Origin: Thalassolituus maritimus
GTDB lineage: Bacteria > Pseudomonadota > Gammaproteobacteria > Pseudomonadales > Oceanobacteraceae
NCBI RefSeq assembly: GCF_900156675.1
Contig: NZ_FTOH01000016.1
Coordinates: 1-38,522, forward strand
Length of the DNA stretch: 38,522 nucleotides
Reading direction: 5' to 3'
Part shown: one piece after another, positions 23,649 to 31,871 of the stretch
Position numbering within the stretch: position 1 is the stretch's first letter
How the letters are laid out: every line of letters begins with the position of its first letter
Program-made: the position numbers and the translations under genes
The notes under the pieces: generated by a model
The model's input: only the letters and a program-made list of their open reading frames with translations
Database searches by the model: none
What the model was told of the DNA's origin: nothing

Positions 23649-24662
23649 ATGAAGTATGACATTGTCATTATCGGCGCGGGTATTCAAGGCTTAATTATTG
23701 CACGAGATATCTTGGCGCGGTGCACTGATATTTCTCTTATGGTTGTGGATATGAAGTTGCCGGGCTTAGGGGCAACCGGCTACTCTGCGGGCTATGATAT
23801 ACCGGGCGGACGTACAGCACTTATTAAAGAAATGAGCGAATATTCGCAAGAATATTATCAGCAGTTCTTGAACGATGAGTGCGGGTATTATCCGGTTAAA
23901 ACCTATATACATAGCCACAGTGATGCGAAGTTGTCGTATTTTAATGCGGGTAAGTATGCTGAGGTCTCGGCGCCTGTTGAGGATAACTTCTTGTCGCATT
24001 ATCTTAAAACATGGCAATGTTCAAGTTGTTATCGTGGGGATTTGCATGTAATTACGCAACAAATTACGCGTAGTTTGGGCGATGCGCTAGAGATTATCGA
24101 GGGGCATTTTGTCGAAAGTATTGACGAGAATGATCGCGGAATCCACATTAAATTTGCGGGTGGGCGTTTAGTGCAAGCGTCATACTGTATAATGTGTCCA
24201 GGACCGTGGGTTAACTCACCTTCGTTTGCTAAATATACCGCCCCACTTAATATCGAAATCAAAAAGATCGTGGCCTTTCATGTCGCATGGCCAGTGTCTA
24301 TTAATAGCGCTGCACATTATTTTACTGATGATGATGCTTTTTTGTTGCCATTGTTAGATAAACAGTATTGGCTCTATAGCTATACCTGCCAAACTTGGGG
24401 GGTTGATCCACAAGGGCTTCTCTATGTCAGTGCCAGCGATATTGATACAGGAAAGTCGATTTTGGAGAAATATTCGCTAACGATGAGTCAGCTGGTACAT
24501 TCCGGACGCGCGTTCTGCGATGCGTATAGCCCGCACAGAGAACCGGTTGTTGATTATGTGAATTCTAACAAATCTATTGTGTTTGCCGGTGCGTCTAACG
24601 GGTCGGGTTTCCGCTTGGCACCCGCGATATCCAAAAAGGTTGTAGAACTTTTAAACTTTTAA
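23649..24662 (+). CDS. DAO-family FAD oxidase, probably releasing hydrazinoacetate (Tri27 type)
   Basis: D-amino-acid-oxidase/glycine-oxidase fold of 337 residues. The FAD Rossmann motif IIGAGIQGLIIARDI is at 7-21, with a VVDMKLPGLGATGYSAG segment after it and the C-terminal FAD loop FAGASNGSGFRLAPA near 317. In the hydrazine pathway this type of enzyme oxidises N6-(carboxymethylamino)lysine, splitting it into hydrazinoacetate and 2-aminoadipate 6-semialdehyde. It lies 11 nt after the hydroxylase and 16 nt before the cupin-MetRS gene, the same trio as in the triacsin cluster. Substrate assignment rests on this neighbourhood; on sequence alone it is a generic amine oxidase. Confidence 0.87.
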   Translation: MKYDIVIIGAGIQGLIIARDILARCTDISLMVVDMKLPGLGATGYSAGYDIPGGRTALIKEMSEYSQEYYQQFLNDECGYYPVKTYIHSHSDAKLSYFNAGKYAEVSAPVEDNFLSHYLKTWQCSSCYRGDLHVITQQITRSLGDALEIIEGHFVESIDENDRGIHIKFAGGRLVQASYCIMCPGPWVNSPSFAKYTAPLNIEIKKIVAFHVAWPVSINSAAHYFTDDDAFLLPLLDKQYWLYSYTCQTWGVDPQGLLYVSASDIDTGKSILEKYSLTMSQLVHSGRAFCDAYSPHREPVVDYVNSNKSIVFAGASNGSGFRLAPAISKKVVELLNF

Positions 24663-24678
24663 TTTCGAGAGTGTAAAC

Positions 24679-26682
24679 ATGAAGAAGGCTGAATATGGTG
24701 TTAACGGATTCGAAGAGGCATTTAATATTTTGTGCTCGCATAGCGATGAAGTATACGGCGAAATACAAATAGCATGGGGTGTTGTGGAGCCTGGGCACAC
24801 GTCACAACCGCATCAGCATAGCGAAAAAGAAGTCTATATTATTATTTCGGGTAATGGTTTTGCGCATAGTCGCAACGAAGAGTTCTCGGTAAAGGCGGGC
24901 GATATTATTTTAATTGATCCGCTTGAGACGCACTACTTGAGTAATAATAGTGATACACCGCTCGTAGTTGCAGACCTGTATTGGCATGCAGGTAGCAGCG
25001 AATTAAACGTTATTCAGGCTAACAAGGCAAATAATCTTGATACACCGATATTCGTTTTTTCACCGCCACCAACACCAAATGGTGATTTACATTTAGGCCA
25101 TTTGTCGGGGCCTTATTTGGGTGCGGATGTTTATAAACGCTTTGAACGCATGCGCGGTAGAAAAGTATTTCATCTTACGGGTAGTGACGATTTCCAGAGT
25201 TATGTGCGTTCATTGGCTGAAAAATCGCAGGGTTCAGAATATGAAGTCGCCTTGCAGTACTCGGATGCGATACGTCATACATTGGATTTGTTCGATGTGG
25301 AATATGACAACTTTTTATGTACGTCAACCGATGAGCCTTACAAAGTGTATATGCAGGCGCAATTTAATGCGCTGAGAGAATATTTAGACTATGTCAAAGG
25401 ACCATCGCTCTTTGACGCAACGACAAACCAGTATTTGTATGAAGTTGATGTAAGAGGGGAATGCCCAACGTGTGGCTCGGATGGCAACGGCAATATTTGT
25501 GAACAATGTGGTGCGCCGAATACCTGTGTTGATTTAAAAAATAGTTTTTCAAATATCACTAACACGAAAGCACAGCATGGTGAGAGTGAACGTTTTAGCC
25601 TCGCGCTCCATCGTTACTATCAGGTGATTAGAGACCACTTGGATCAATCGAAGTTGTCACCACGCGTGAGAGTATTGGTAGAAGATATTTTAGCGCGCGA
25701 AACATTTGATTTACCGTTAACCCATCTGGAAAAATGGGGCGTTAAGGTAGGTGATCAAAAATACGATGATCAATCCATTTGGGTATGGGTGAATATGTTT
25801 TTTGGTTTTATGTATGCCATTGACTGTTTAGGTAAAAGGCAAGGCGAGGATTGGTCTGAGCCGAGTGATGACTGGAAGATTGTTCACTTTTTTGGTTTTG
25901 ATAATAGCTTTTATTATACCGTTTTATATCCGGTTTTATTTAAACTTGCCTATCCATCTTGGAAGACGCAGGTTGATTATAATTACAATGAGTTTTATTT
26001 GCTTGAACACAAGAAGTTTTCGACCAGTCGCAGGCATGTTATTTGGGGTAAAGAGATTCTGAACCACCACACAACAGATATCATCAGATATTTCCTATCA
26101 AAGACACGATCCGAATACGATCAAACAAATTTTGATCTTTCAGAGTTACTGGCTGATATAGAGTCAACCCTTATTAATAAGTGGGAAAACTGGACCGCAG
26201 CGTTGCAACAAAAAGTGAAGAATGACTTTGCTGGTGTAACGCCTTCGACAGGACTATGGATGCCTGAGTATGGTGCTTATGTAGATTCCCTAGCATCAAA
26301 ACTGCAACAAATTTCCGTTTATTATACTAGCGAGAATTTTTCTCTGCGCGCTGCGATTAAAGCTATTGATAGTATCGTTGATGATGTGATCAGTTTTTCC
26401 GCCTATTGCAACGCACTTAAAACAAGTGAAAATTTTCATAGTTACTACAGAACCGTAGTGGCCCTTGAAGTGTCTACCTTAAAAGCGCTGGCCGAGGCTG
26501 TGTATCCGGTGATGCCACGATATTCAAAACACTTATTAACACTGTTAGGTATGTCAGAAACACCAACATGGCCAGATAAAGTCACGTTGCTAGACGGCGG
26601 CATTCAGATGGATGTGGAGAGCGGCAATTATTTTGCTGAAGGATACAGTTTAATTAAGCAATATAGATCAGGCAGGGCTTAA
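24679..26682 (+). CDS. Hydrazine synthetase: cupin-MetRS-like fusion (Spb40/Tri28 type)
   Basis: Key N-N bond-forming enzyme. Residues 1-105 form a cupin with metal-ligand pattern PHQH (His45, His47), Glu51 and His85. From about 120 the protein is a methionyl-tRNA-synthetase-like catalytic domain: HLGH (138-141) is the HIGH signature, a zinc knuckle CPTC/CEQC lies near 262-276 and KFSTSR near 446-451 stands for KMSKS. By the known Spb40/Tri28 reaction it activates glycine with ATP and joins it to N6-hydroxylysine; the cupin then rearranges the ester to N6-(carboxymethylamino)lysine with an N-N bond. A housekeeping MetRS has no cupin, and the C-terminal tRNA-binding part seems short. Start ATG 24679, weak GAGAG upstream. 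Confidence 0.94.
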   Translation: MKKAEYGVNGFEEAFNILCSHSDEVYGEIQIAWGVVEPGHTSQPHQHSEKEVYIIISGNGFAHSRNEEFSVKAGDIILIDPLETHYLSNNSDTPLVVADLYWHAGSSELNVIQANKANNLDTPIFVFSPPPTPNGDLHLGHLSGPYLGADVYKRFERMRGRKVFHLTGSDDFQSYVRSLAEKSQGSEYEVALQYSDAIRHTLDLFDVEYDNFLCTSTDEPYKVYMQAQFNALREYLDYVKGPSLFDATTNQYLYEVDVRGECPTCGSDGNGNICEQCGAPNTCVDLKNSFSNITNTKAQHGESERFSLALHRYYQVIRDHLDQSKLSPRVRVLVEDILARETFDLPLTHLEKWGVKVGDQKYDDQSIWVWVNMFFGFMYAIDCLGKRQGEDWSEPSDDWKIVHFFGFDNSFYYTVLYPVLFKLAYPSWKTQVDYNYNEFYLLEHKKFSTSRRHVIWGKEILNHHTTDIIRYFLSKTRSEYDQTNFDLSELLADIESTLINKWENWTAALQQKVKNDFAGVTPSTGLWMPEYGAYVDSLASKLQQISVYYTSENFSLRAAIKAIDSIVDDVISFSAYCNALKTSENFHSYYRTVVALEVSTLKALAEAVYPVMPRYSKHLLTLLGMSETPTWPDKVTLLDGGIQMDVESGNYFAEGYSLIKQYRSGRA

Positions 26683-26716
26683 TGGTGTATACCTTGGTTA
26701 CGATGGAGTTGTAGTT

Positions 26717-27271
26717 GTGAAACATCTATATGAAGCAATAACGCCCAGGCTGAAGAGTTTTATAGAGCGGCAAAAGATGTTTTTTGTCGCTACCTCGCCA
26801 CTATCAGAAGATGGGCATATCAACCTTTCACCAAAAGGATATAATACATTTAGAGTATTGGATTCAAAAACAGTTGCCTATTTAGACTTATGTGGTAGTG
26901 GTGTCGAAACAATTGCCCATGTCAAAGAAAATCGACGGATGGTAATTATGTTTTGTGCATTTGAAGGGCCACCAAAAATTATTCGTTTATATGGAAAAGC
27001 AAGTGTTATTGCGCAGCACTCGAATGAATATAAGAGGCTTATACCTATATTTCCAGAGTTTACGGGCCTGCGCGCCATTATTAAATTAGATGTTACGCGC
27101 GTTTCTGGCTCGTGCGGTTTTTCTGTTCCTTTGTATAAATACGAAGGTGAGCGCGACCAATTGGAAGATTGGGCCAAGGCGAAAGGTAAAGACTGGTTAA
27201 CGAAGTACCAAGAAGAAAATAATTTATTCAGTATCGATAATCTCGGTGCGTTAGATGAAAGTGATTTGTAA
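26717..27271 (+). CDS. PNPOx-like split-barrel flavoprotein
   Basis: 184-residue protein of the pyridoxamine-5'-phosphate-oxidase-like superfamily (FMN-binding split barrel). It shows FFVATSPLSEDGHINLSPKG near 21-40, TVAYLDLCGSG and NRRMVIMFCAF, typical of the uncharacterised COG3576-type group. Such proteins bind FMN, F420 or heme and act as oxidoreductases. In this place, between the hydrazine synthetase and an acyl ligase, it might oxidise a hydrazine to hydrazone or azo state, but that is conjecture. Start GTG 26717 with GGAG 8 nt upstream; the gap from the synthetase gene is 34 nt. Confidence 0.82.
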   Translation: MKHLYEAITPRLKSFIERQKMFFVATSPLSEDGHINLSPKGYNTFRVLDSKTVAYLDLCGSGVETIAHVKENRRMVIMFCAFEGPPKIIRLYGKASVIAQHSNEYKRLIPIFPEFTGLRAIIKLDVTRVSGSCGFSVPLYKYEGERDQLEDWAKAKGKDWLTKYQEENNLFSIDNLGALDESDL

Positions 27272-27297
27272 ATATTTTAATGAAGAGACCCAATATT

Positions 27298-28785
27298 ATG
27301 AATGCAGATTACGTGAACAATATTATCCCACGACTTTCTAGTAGCAGTGTTAAGCTACACTTTTTTGAGAATGGCGAGCATGTTGTATATGATGCAAAAG
27401 CGATTAAGCGCGATATCGCGCGTACAATTGAACTGTTTCAAAAACACGGATTAAAACCAGGTATGCGTATTGGCATTGTTGGTGCTAATAGCTATGAATG
27501 GGTTATTGTTGATTTAGCCTGTCTTGCCTATGGTTTGCTTTCTGCGGGTATGGATGCCGCCGCAGGTCATGATATCGATAGAATTGTCAGCGAGTGTGAT
27601 ATCGATTTTGTATATTATCTCGATAAAGACGAGCAACTGAATAAACATTTTGATAAGTCTGCTTCCCATGATGAAGTTGAATTGTCAATTGATCCTCACC
27701 GCTATGATGGTAAGGAAGCAATTGGATTAAAGTTCACTTCCGGATCGACAGGTCACGTTAAAGCGATGATGCTGCGCTCTACCAGCGTGAGCGATACACT
27801 CACAAATGTTCAAGCTATGTTTAATCACCAACCTGGTGATAATATACTTATCTTTCTTCCACTTTATCTTTTCCAACAAAGGTTTTGGATTTATTCGGGG
27901 ATTTTATTTGATCACGATGTGATTGTTGTGCCTTACCGGTTTGCGATTACCGCCATGCAGCGTCTGAATCCCTCTGTGGTCATGGGGGTGCCTGAGTTTT
28001 TTGAACGCTTGGTGCAAGACATCGATGCCCATGATGAGCAATGTAAATTGGCGTTTAATAGCTTGTTAGGAAACAACATTCGCTATTTGTGGAGTGGATC
28101 TGCGCCTTTATCAGAAGATGCGTTGGATAAATATAAACAGTTAGGCATACCGCTATACCAAGGGTATGGAATGAACGAGACGTGTATCATCGCCAAGAAT
28201 TATCCAGGTAATAACCGAGTGGGTAGCGTGGGCAAAGTGGTTCCATCTAAGAGCGTACTGCTCGAAGGGTCCGGCCAAATATTGGTGCGCTCTAAACACG
28301 CGGTAACCGATGGTTATCTGAACGTAAGCGAAGAGGAAGGCCGCCAGGTGTTTCGCGAAGATGGCTATGTCGCCACGGGCGATATCGGTTATTTAGACGA
28401 AGACGGTTATTTGTATATCACTGGAAGAATAAAAGATTTAATTGTTTTGTCGACTGGTAAAAAAGTAGCACCTGTGCCAATTGAAAAATCTCTGGAGGGG
28501 ATGGCGGTAATAGAAAGGGCGGTGGTGTTTGGTAGCGGCAAACACTATTTAACCGCTGTATTGCAGCGTAAATCCTCATCAGTGTCGACTGATGAAATTA
28601 AGTTAGCGGTAACAGAGTCAGGTCGAAATCGTGTTGCCGATGAGCGTGTGCACAAATATATTGTATGTGATGAGCCGATGTCCCAGGAAAATGGATTGTT
28701 AACATCTCAGTTTAAAGTAAAACGAGACGCAATTTGGGAAAGATATGGAGATGAATTATTGGCTTTATATGAGTCCGCGAATTAA
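27298..28785 (+). CDS. Acyl-AMP ligase / acyl-CoA synthetase-like enzyme
   Basis: ANL enzyme of the long-chain acyl-CoA synthetase type, 495 residues from ATG 27298. Motifs: LKFTSGSTGHVKAMML, YQGYGMNET, ATGDIGYLDEDGYLYITGR and DLIVLSTGKKVAPVPIE. ATG 27298 is preferred over in-frame ATG 27280 because GAAGAG lies 10 nt before it and nothing suitable before 27280. Located right after the hydrazinoacetate cassette, it may activate hydrazinoacetate for transfer to an ACP, as the ligase of the triacsin pathway does, or a fatty acyl group for the product. It is the last gene before a terminator at 28929. Confidence 0.88.
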   Translation: MNADYVNNIIPRLSSSSVKLHFFENGEHVVYDAKAIKRDIARTIELFQKHGLKPGMRIGIVGANSYEWVIVDLACLAYGLLSAGMDAAAGHDIDRIVSECDIDFVYYLDKDEQLNKHFDKSASHDEVELSIDPHRYDGKEAIGLKFTSGSTGHVKAMMLRSTSVSDTLTNVQAMFNHQPGDNILIFLPLYLFQQRFWIYSGILFDHDVIVVPYRFAITAMQRLNPSVVMGVPEFFERLVQDIDAHDEQCKLAFNSLLGNNIRYLWSGSAPLSEDALDKYKQLGIPLYQGYGMNETCIIAKNYPGNNRVGSVGKVVPSKSVLLEGSGQILVRSKHAVTDGYLNVSEEEGRQVFREDGYVATGDIGYLDEDGYLYITGRIKDLIVLSTGKKVAPVPIEKSLEGMAVIERAVVFGSGKHYLTAVLQRKSSSVSTDEIKLAVTESGRNRVADERVHKYIVCDEPMSQENGLLTSQFKVKRDAIWERYGDELLALYESAN

Positions 28786-28794
28786 TATACTGAC

Positions 28795-28833
28795 TGCAAC
28801 ACAGCCCCCAAATAAAGGGGTGAAAATGTTGCA
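28795..28833 (+). other. Two-part stem-loop in the intergenic region
   Basis: TGCAACA (28795-28801) pairs with TGTTGCA (28827-28833). Inside it CCCC pairs with GGGG (28817-28820) around a small AT-rich loop. No T run follows, so it is not a classic terminator. It could be an mRNA 3' stabiliser, processing site or protein site. Confidence 0.45.
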
Positions 28834-28928
28834 CTTCAAAGTTGATGTCAGGGTCTTAGTAAGCAAGATTATATATTTAAGTATTTTAAGTGGTGATCTA
28901 AGCAGTTTGTGGTGAATAGTTTGATGAT

Positions 28929-28960
28929 GGCCGTAGACTGTAAAATATGCGGCCTTTTTT
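28929..28960 (+). terminator. Rho-independent terminator closing the core biosynthetic operon
   Basis: GGCCG (28929-28933) pairs with CGGCC (28950-28954), extended by a T-G and an A-T pair, and is followed by six T. It lies between the acyl-ligase gene and the GNAT gene, so genes from 28989 may have their own promoter or depend on read-through. Confidence 0.75.
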
Positions 28961-28988
28961 AACGCAGTGCATCAATATAAAGGATTAG

Positions 28989-29573
28989 GTGGTGTTTGAG
29001 CAAATCGTGTTGGAAGACGACAAAGTTATTATGCGTCCTATGTCAATTGAGGATACTAAAGGTTTCTCGTCAATTGCTTTCGATGAAGATCTTTGGCGTT
29101 ATTATGTGATGAAGTTATCTAGCGATCTTGAATTGGCAAATTATATAGTTTCATCGATAGAAGAAAATAAAGCCGGACGCCAGCATGTATTCACCATCAT
29201 CGATAAAGCGACAGGCTTGATTGTCGGCAGCACAAGCTTCGGCAATATTTCTTTGAAGGATAGGCGGGTTGAAATTGGCTGGACTTGGCTTGGCAGAAAA
29301 TTTCAAGGAACGGGTATAAATGATCACTGCAAATATCTATTGTTAGCGTACGCGTTTGAACAGGCGGGCATGCTTCGCGTCGAATTTAAAACCGATGTGT
29401 TAAATTTAGCAGCAAGAAACGCCTTAAAGAAATTTGGGGCAACGGAAGAGGGCATATTGCGGTCACACACGTTGATGCAAGATGGTAGACGGCGCGATAC
29501 TATTTATTATTCCGTATTGGCATCTGAGTGGGATGATGTGAAATCTAAGCTAATTAAAAAAATAGCGATGTAA
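28989..29573 (+). CDS. GNAT N-acyltransferase (RimJ/RimL type)
   Basis: 194-residue GNAT of the Acetyltransf_3/RimL type. It has an N-terminal VIMRPMSIEDT strand, EIGWTWLGRKFQGTGI (acyl-CoA pyrophosphate loop, about 96-111) and a NLAARNALKKFGATEEG motif, followed by the aromatic DTIYYSVLASEW ending of the family. It transfers an acyl group from CoA to an amine. GTG 28989 and GTG 28992 are both possible; AAAGGA ends at 28984, so 28992 has slightly better spacing. Followed 24 nt later by a C45-type amidase, it could place a temporary acyl group on a hydrazine or arylamine that the amidase removes. Self-resistance is the alternative. Confidence 0.87.
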   Translation: MVFEQIVLEDDKVIMRPMSIEDTKGFSSIAFDEDLWRYYVMKLSSDLELANYIVSSIEENKAGRQHVFTIIDKATGLIVGSTSFGNISLKDRRVEIGWTWLGRKFQGTGINDHCKYLLLAYAFEQAGMLRVEFKTDVLNLAARNALKKFGATEEGILRSHTLMQDGRRRDTIYYSVLASEWDDVKSKLIKKIAM

Positions 29574-29597
29574 TTTGTGAGTGTTGGTCTGGTATCT

Positions 29598-30662
29598 ATG
29601 AGTATACAAATAGTAGAATTATCGGGAACGCCCTATCAACGGGGAAAGCAATACGGTATTGCCGTTAGAGATGAAATAAATAAGTATTTAAACGATGGCT
29701 TCTTAAGAGTTAATCGGATTAGGACACAGGCGCTGAGCATCTCAGCAATGAATGAATGTCTGGAAACCTATTTAGACGTACTTAAAGACAAAGTCCCTGA
29801 TTTATTATTAGAACTGGAAGGGTTGGCGGATGGTGCGGGGATTACGCGCTTGCAGGCGCTGGCGTTCCAATATCGGCGCGAACTTATCGGTATAAATGCA
29901 CAACCCGATTCACAGAAGGTTGTAGGGGATTGCACGACATTTGCGGTGAATGCGGATAACAGCCACTTGTTAGGACAAACGGTCGATCAAGATGGCTTGA
30001 TATCTGAGTTTGCAACGGTATTGAAAATAAAGTCAGCTGATCCTGCTGCCCCAGAAATTCTGATGTTTAGTTTTGTCGGCATGCTTGGCTATTTGGGAAT
30101 CAATAGCTTTGGCGTGGGTGTTTGCATTAATCTGCTGACGACAAACGTGGTGGCTAAAGGTGTATCGCCTTATCTTCTGGTGCGCGAGATGCTTAATTGT
30201 CGGTCTGCTGAAGAGGCGGTAGCGCGCATTCGCAAGCTGCCAAAAGCAACAGCCAGAGCATTTACGATTGTCGATAAATTTGGTATCACCTGTTGCGAAT
30301 TTACGACGGATAGTTTTTATAGTTGGCAGCCCGAGGGTGACTTTTTCAGAGCAAACCACTTTTTGCATAGCGCGTTAATTCCGGATGATCGTCTTAATAT
30401 ATTCAGTAGAAATGGATCGTTAAAGCGCCAAGAGCTTATGGCACAGGGTATTCGGAAAGAAGGTACTTCGGTCGATGCGTGTTTTAGCGTATTTTCAGAT
30501 CACTCATTATTTCCCGTGGGATTGTGCGCACATGCGCAGGGGGATTATAGGCGACCGGATACTGTGGCGGCCGTGATGTTAAACCCCAGTGAAGGCACGT
30601 TATGGGTATGTAAAGGGCATCCATGTGAGTCTCAGCCTGTTCGATTTCAAATTGGTTGTTAA
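29598..30662 (+). CDS. C45-family Ntn-hydrolase (acyl-CoA:6-APA acyltransferase-like)
   Basis: 354-residue protein of the penicillin acyltransferase-like family, whose members self-cleave before a Cys that becomes the N-terminal nucleophile. Here GDCTTFAVNADN places the cleavage before Cys112. ELSGTPYQRGKQYG at the start and LLGQTVDQDG are further family marks. No signal peptide, so probably cytoplasmic. These enzymes hydrolyse or exchange amide bonds. ATG 29598 starts at the conserved N-terminus; an earlier GTG at 29577 would add seven residues with no clear ribosome site. Together with the upstream GNAT it suggests an acylate-then-deacylate step, or final N-acylation of the product. Confidence 0.85.
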   Translation: MSIQIVELSGTPYQRGKQYGIAVRDEINKYLNDGFLRVNRIRTQALSISAMNECLETYLDVLKDKVPDLLLELEGLADGAGITRLQALAFQYRRELIGINAQPDSQKVVGDCTTFAVNADNSHLLGQTVDQDGLISEFATVLKIKSADPAAPEILMFSFVGMLGYLGINSFGVGVCINLLTTNVVAKGVSPYLLVREMLNCRSAEEAVARIRKLPKATARAFTIVDKFGITCCEFTTDSFYSWQPEGDFFRANHFLHSALIPDDRLNIFSRNGSLKRQELMAQGIRKEGTSVDACFSVFSDHSLFPVGLCAHAQGDYRRPDTVAAVMLNPSEGTLWVCKGHPCESQPVRFQIGC

Positions 30663-30718
30663 CTGCAGCATGTTATAGTGAGTATGCGGGAATAAAATGA
30701 AACTAGGGTTACAAACAT

Positions 30719-31846
30719 ATGGAACCAAGTAACACACAATCTAACGTTTCGGCTGTTATTGTGCAGCAGTCTTCGAGCGATCCCAAGCTTGATGCAAACA
30801 ACGCAAAGCAAGAGACGCCTCAACAGCAAAAAAAGTCGAAAGGCTCTATTCTGCTAAGCTTGGCGATCGTGACCCTTTTAGCAGGTCTTTATTACTACTT
30901 TACTAGCTATCAATACATCGAGTCCACAAACGATGCTTATGTTAAGGCGGATTTAACGTGGATTAGTCCAAAAATTGAAGGCAATGTGTTAGAGATTTTG
31001 GTTGACAATAATGAAGTCGTTAAGCAAAGCCAAATGCTTGTCAAGATTGAAGATGATGAAATTTCCGTGCGTAAGGAAATTGCAGAGGCCAATCTGCGCG
31101 GCAGTTTGGCGGCTTTAAAAATGCAGGAATATGAACGGGTTCAAATTTTATCCGAGCTAGAGCGTGCAAAGGCACATATTCGGGTAGCGGAAGCGGAATA
31201 TAGTCGGATGAAGCTTGAGCTGGAAAGATACGAAGTGCTGTTAAGTCATGGTGTAACGAGTCGACAAAATTTTGAACTGATCAGCAGTCAGTACAGTGTC
31301 GCCAGTGCGAATGTTGCGGCCGCTGTTGAAGAAATGCGTGCCGCTGAAGCCAGGCTGTTAAGAATTAGCACCGCGAGTAATCAAACGCAGGCGGAAATTG
31401 ATGCCGCTGAGGCGAATATCAAGCTTCTCACCATCGATAAAACCTCAACCTCTATTGTTGCGCCCGTTGCCGGGGTGGTGGGTAATTTGGAATTGGAAAC
31501 GGGGAGTCGTGTTTTTCCTCAATCCCGTTTGTTGGCCATTGTACCCCAGGGTTCTGCGTATATCGAGGCTAATTTCAAGGAAACACAAATACACCGTATG
31601 TCGATAGGTCAGCAAGTGAAGGTTAAGATAGATGCTTATCCAGGCCGAGTTTTTGATGGCCATATTGAGAGTTTTTCGCCGGCCGCAGGCATTGAGTTCG
31701 CCATTATTCCGGTTGATAACGCAACCGGGAACTTTAATAAAATTGTGCAACGTATTCCGGTTAAGATACGCGTAGATAATATTGACGCTAAAGTGATGTT
31801 ACGACCAGGATTGTCGGCCATTGTCACTGTGGACACACGTCAATAG
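30719..31846 (+). CDS. EmrA/HlyD-type periplasmic adaptor (membrane fusion protein)
   Basis: Periplasmic adaptor of a tripartite MFS pump, 375 residues. A polar, Gln-rich N-terminus of 40 residues precedes a single membrane anchor (about 43-60, ILLSLAIVTLLAGLYYY). STNDAYVKADLTWISPKIEG is the typical first beta-barrel/lipoyl strand. Long heptad-rich helices (about 120-230) form the hairpin, then VAPVAGVVGNLELETGSRV returns to the lipoyl domain. It lies 25 nt before the EmrB-like gene. Together with the outer-membrane factors at 35630 and 37011 it should export the cluster product across both membranes. Confidence 0.93.
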   Translation: MEPSNTQSNVSAVIVQQSSSDPKLDANNAKQETPQQQKKSKGSILLSLAIVTLLAGLYYYFTSYQYIESTNDAYVKADLTWISPKIEGNVLEILVDNNEVVKQSQMLVKIEDDEISVRKEIAEANLRGSLAALKMQEYERVQILSELERAKAHIRVAEAEYSRMKLELERYEVLLSHGVTSRQNFELISSQYSVASANVAAAVEEMRAAEARLLRISTASNQTQAEIDAAEANIKLLTIDKTSTSIVAPVAGVVGNLELETGSRVFPQSRLLAIVPQGSAYIEANFKETQIHRMSIGQQVKVKIDAYPGRVFDGHIESFSPAAGIEFAIIPVDNATGNFNKIVQRIPVKIRVDNIDAKVMLRPGLSAIVTVDTRQ

Positions 31847-31871
31847 TTCTATTTATTAAGAGTTTGCAAGC

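Noticed and set aside
24679-26682. Second housekeeping or resistance-type methionyl-tRNA synthetase
   Set aside because: The fused N-terminal cupin and the neighbouring hydroxylase and oxidase match hydrazine synthetases; a resistance MetRS would lack the cupin.
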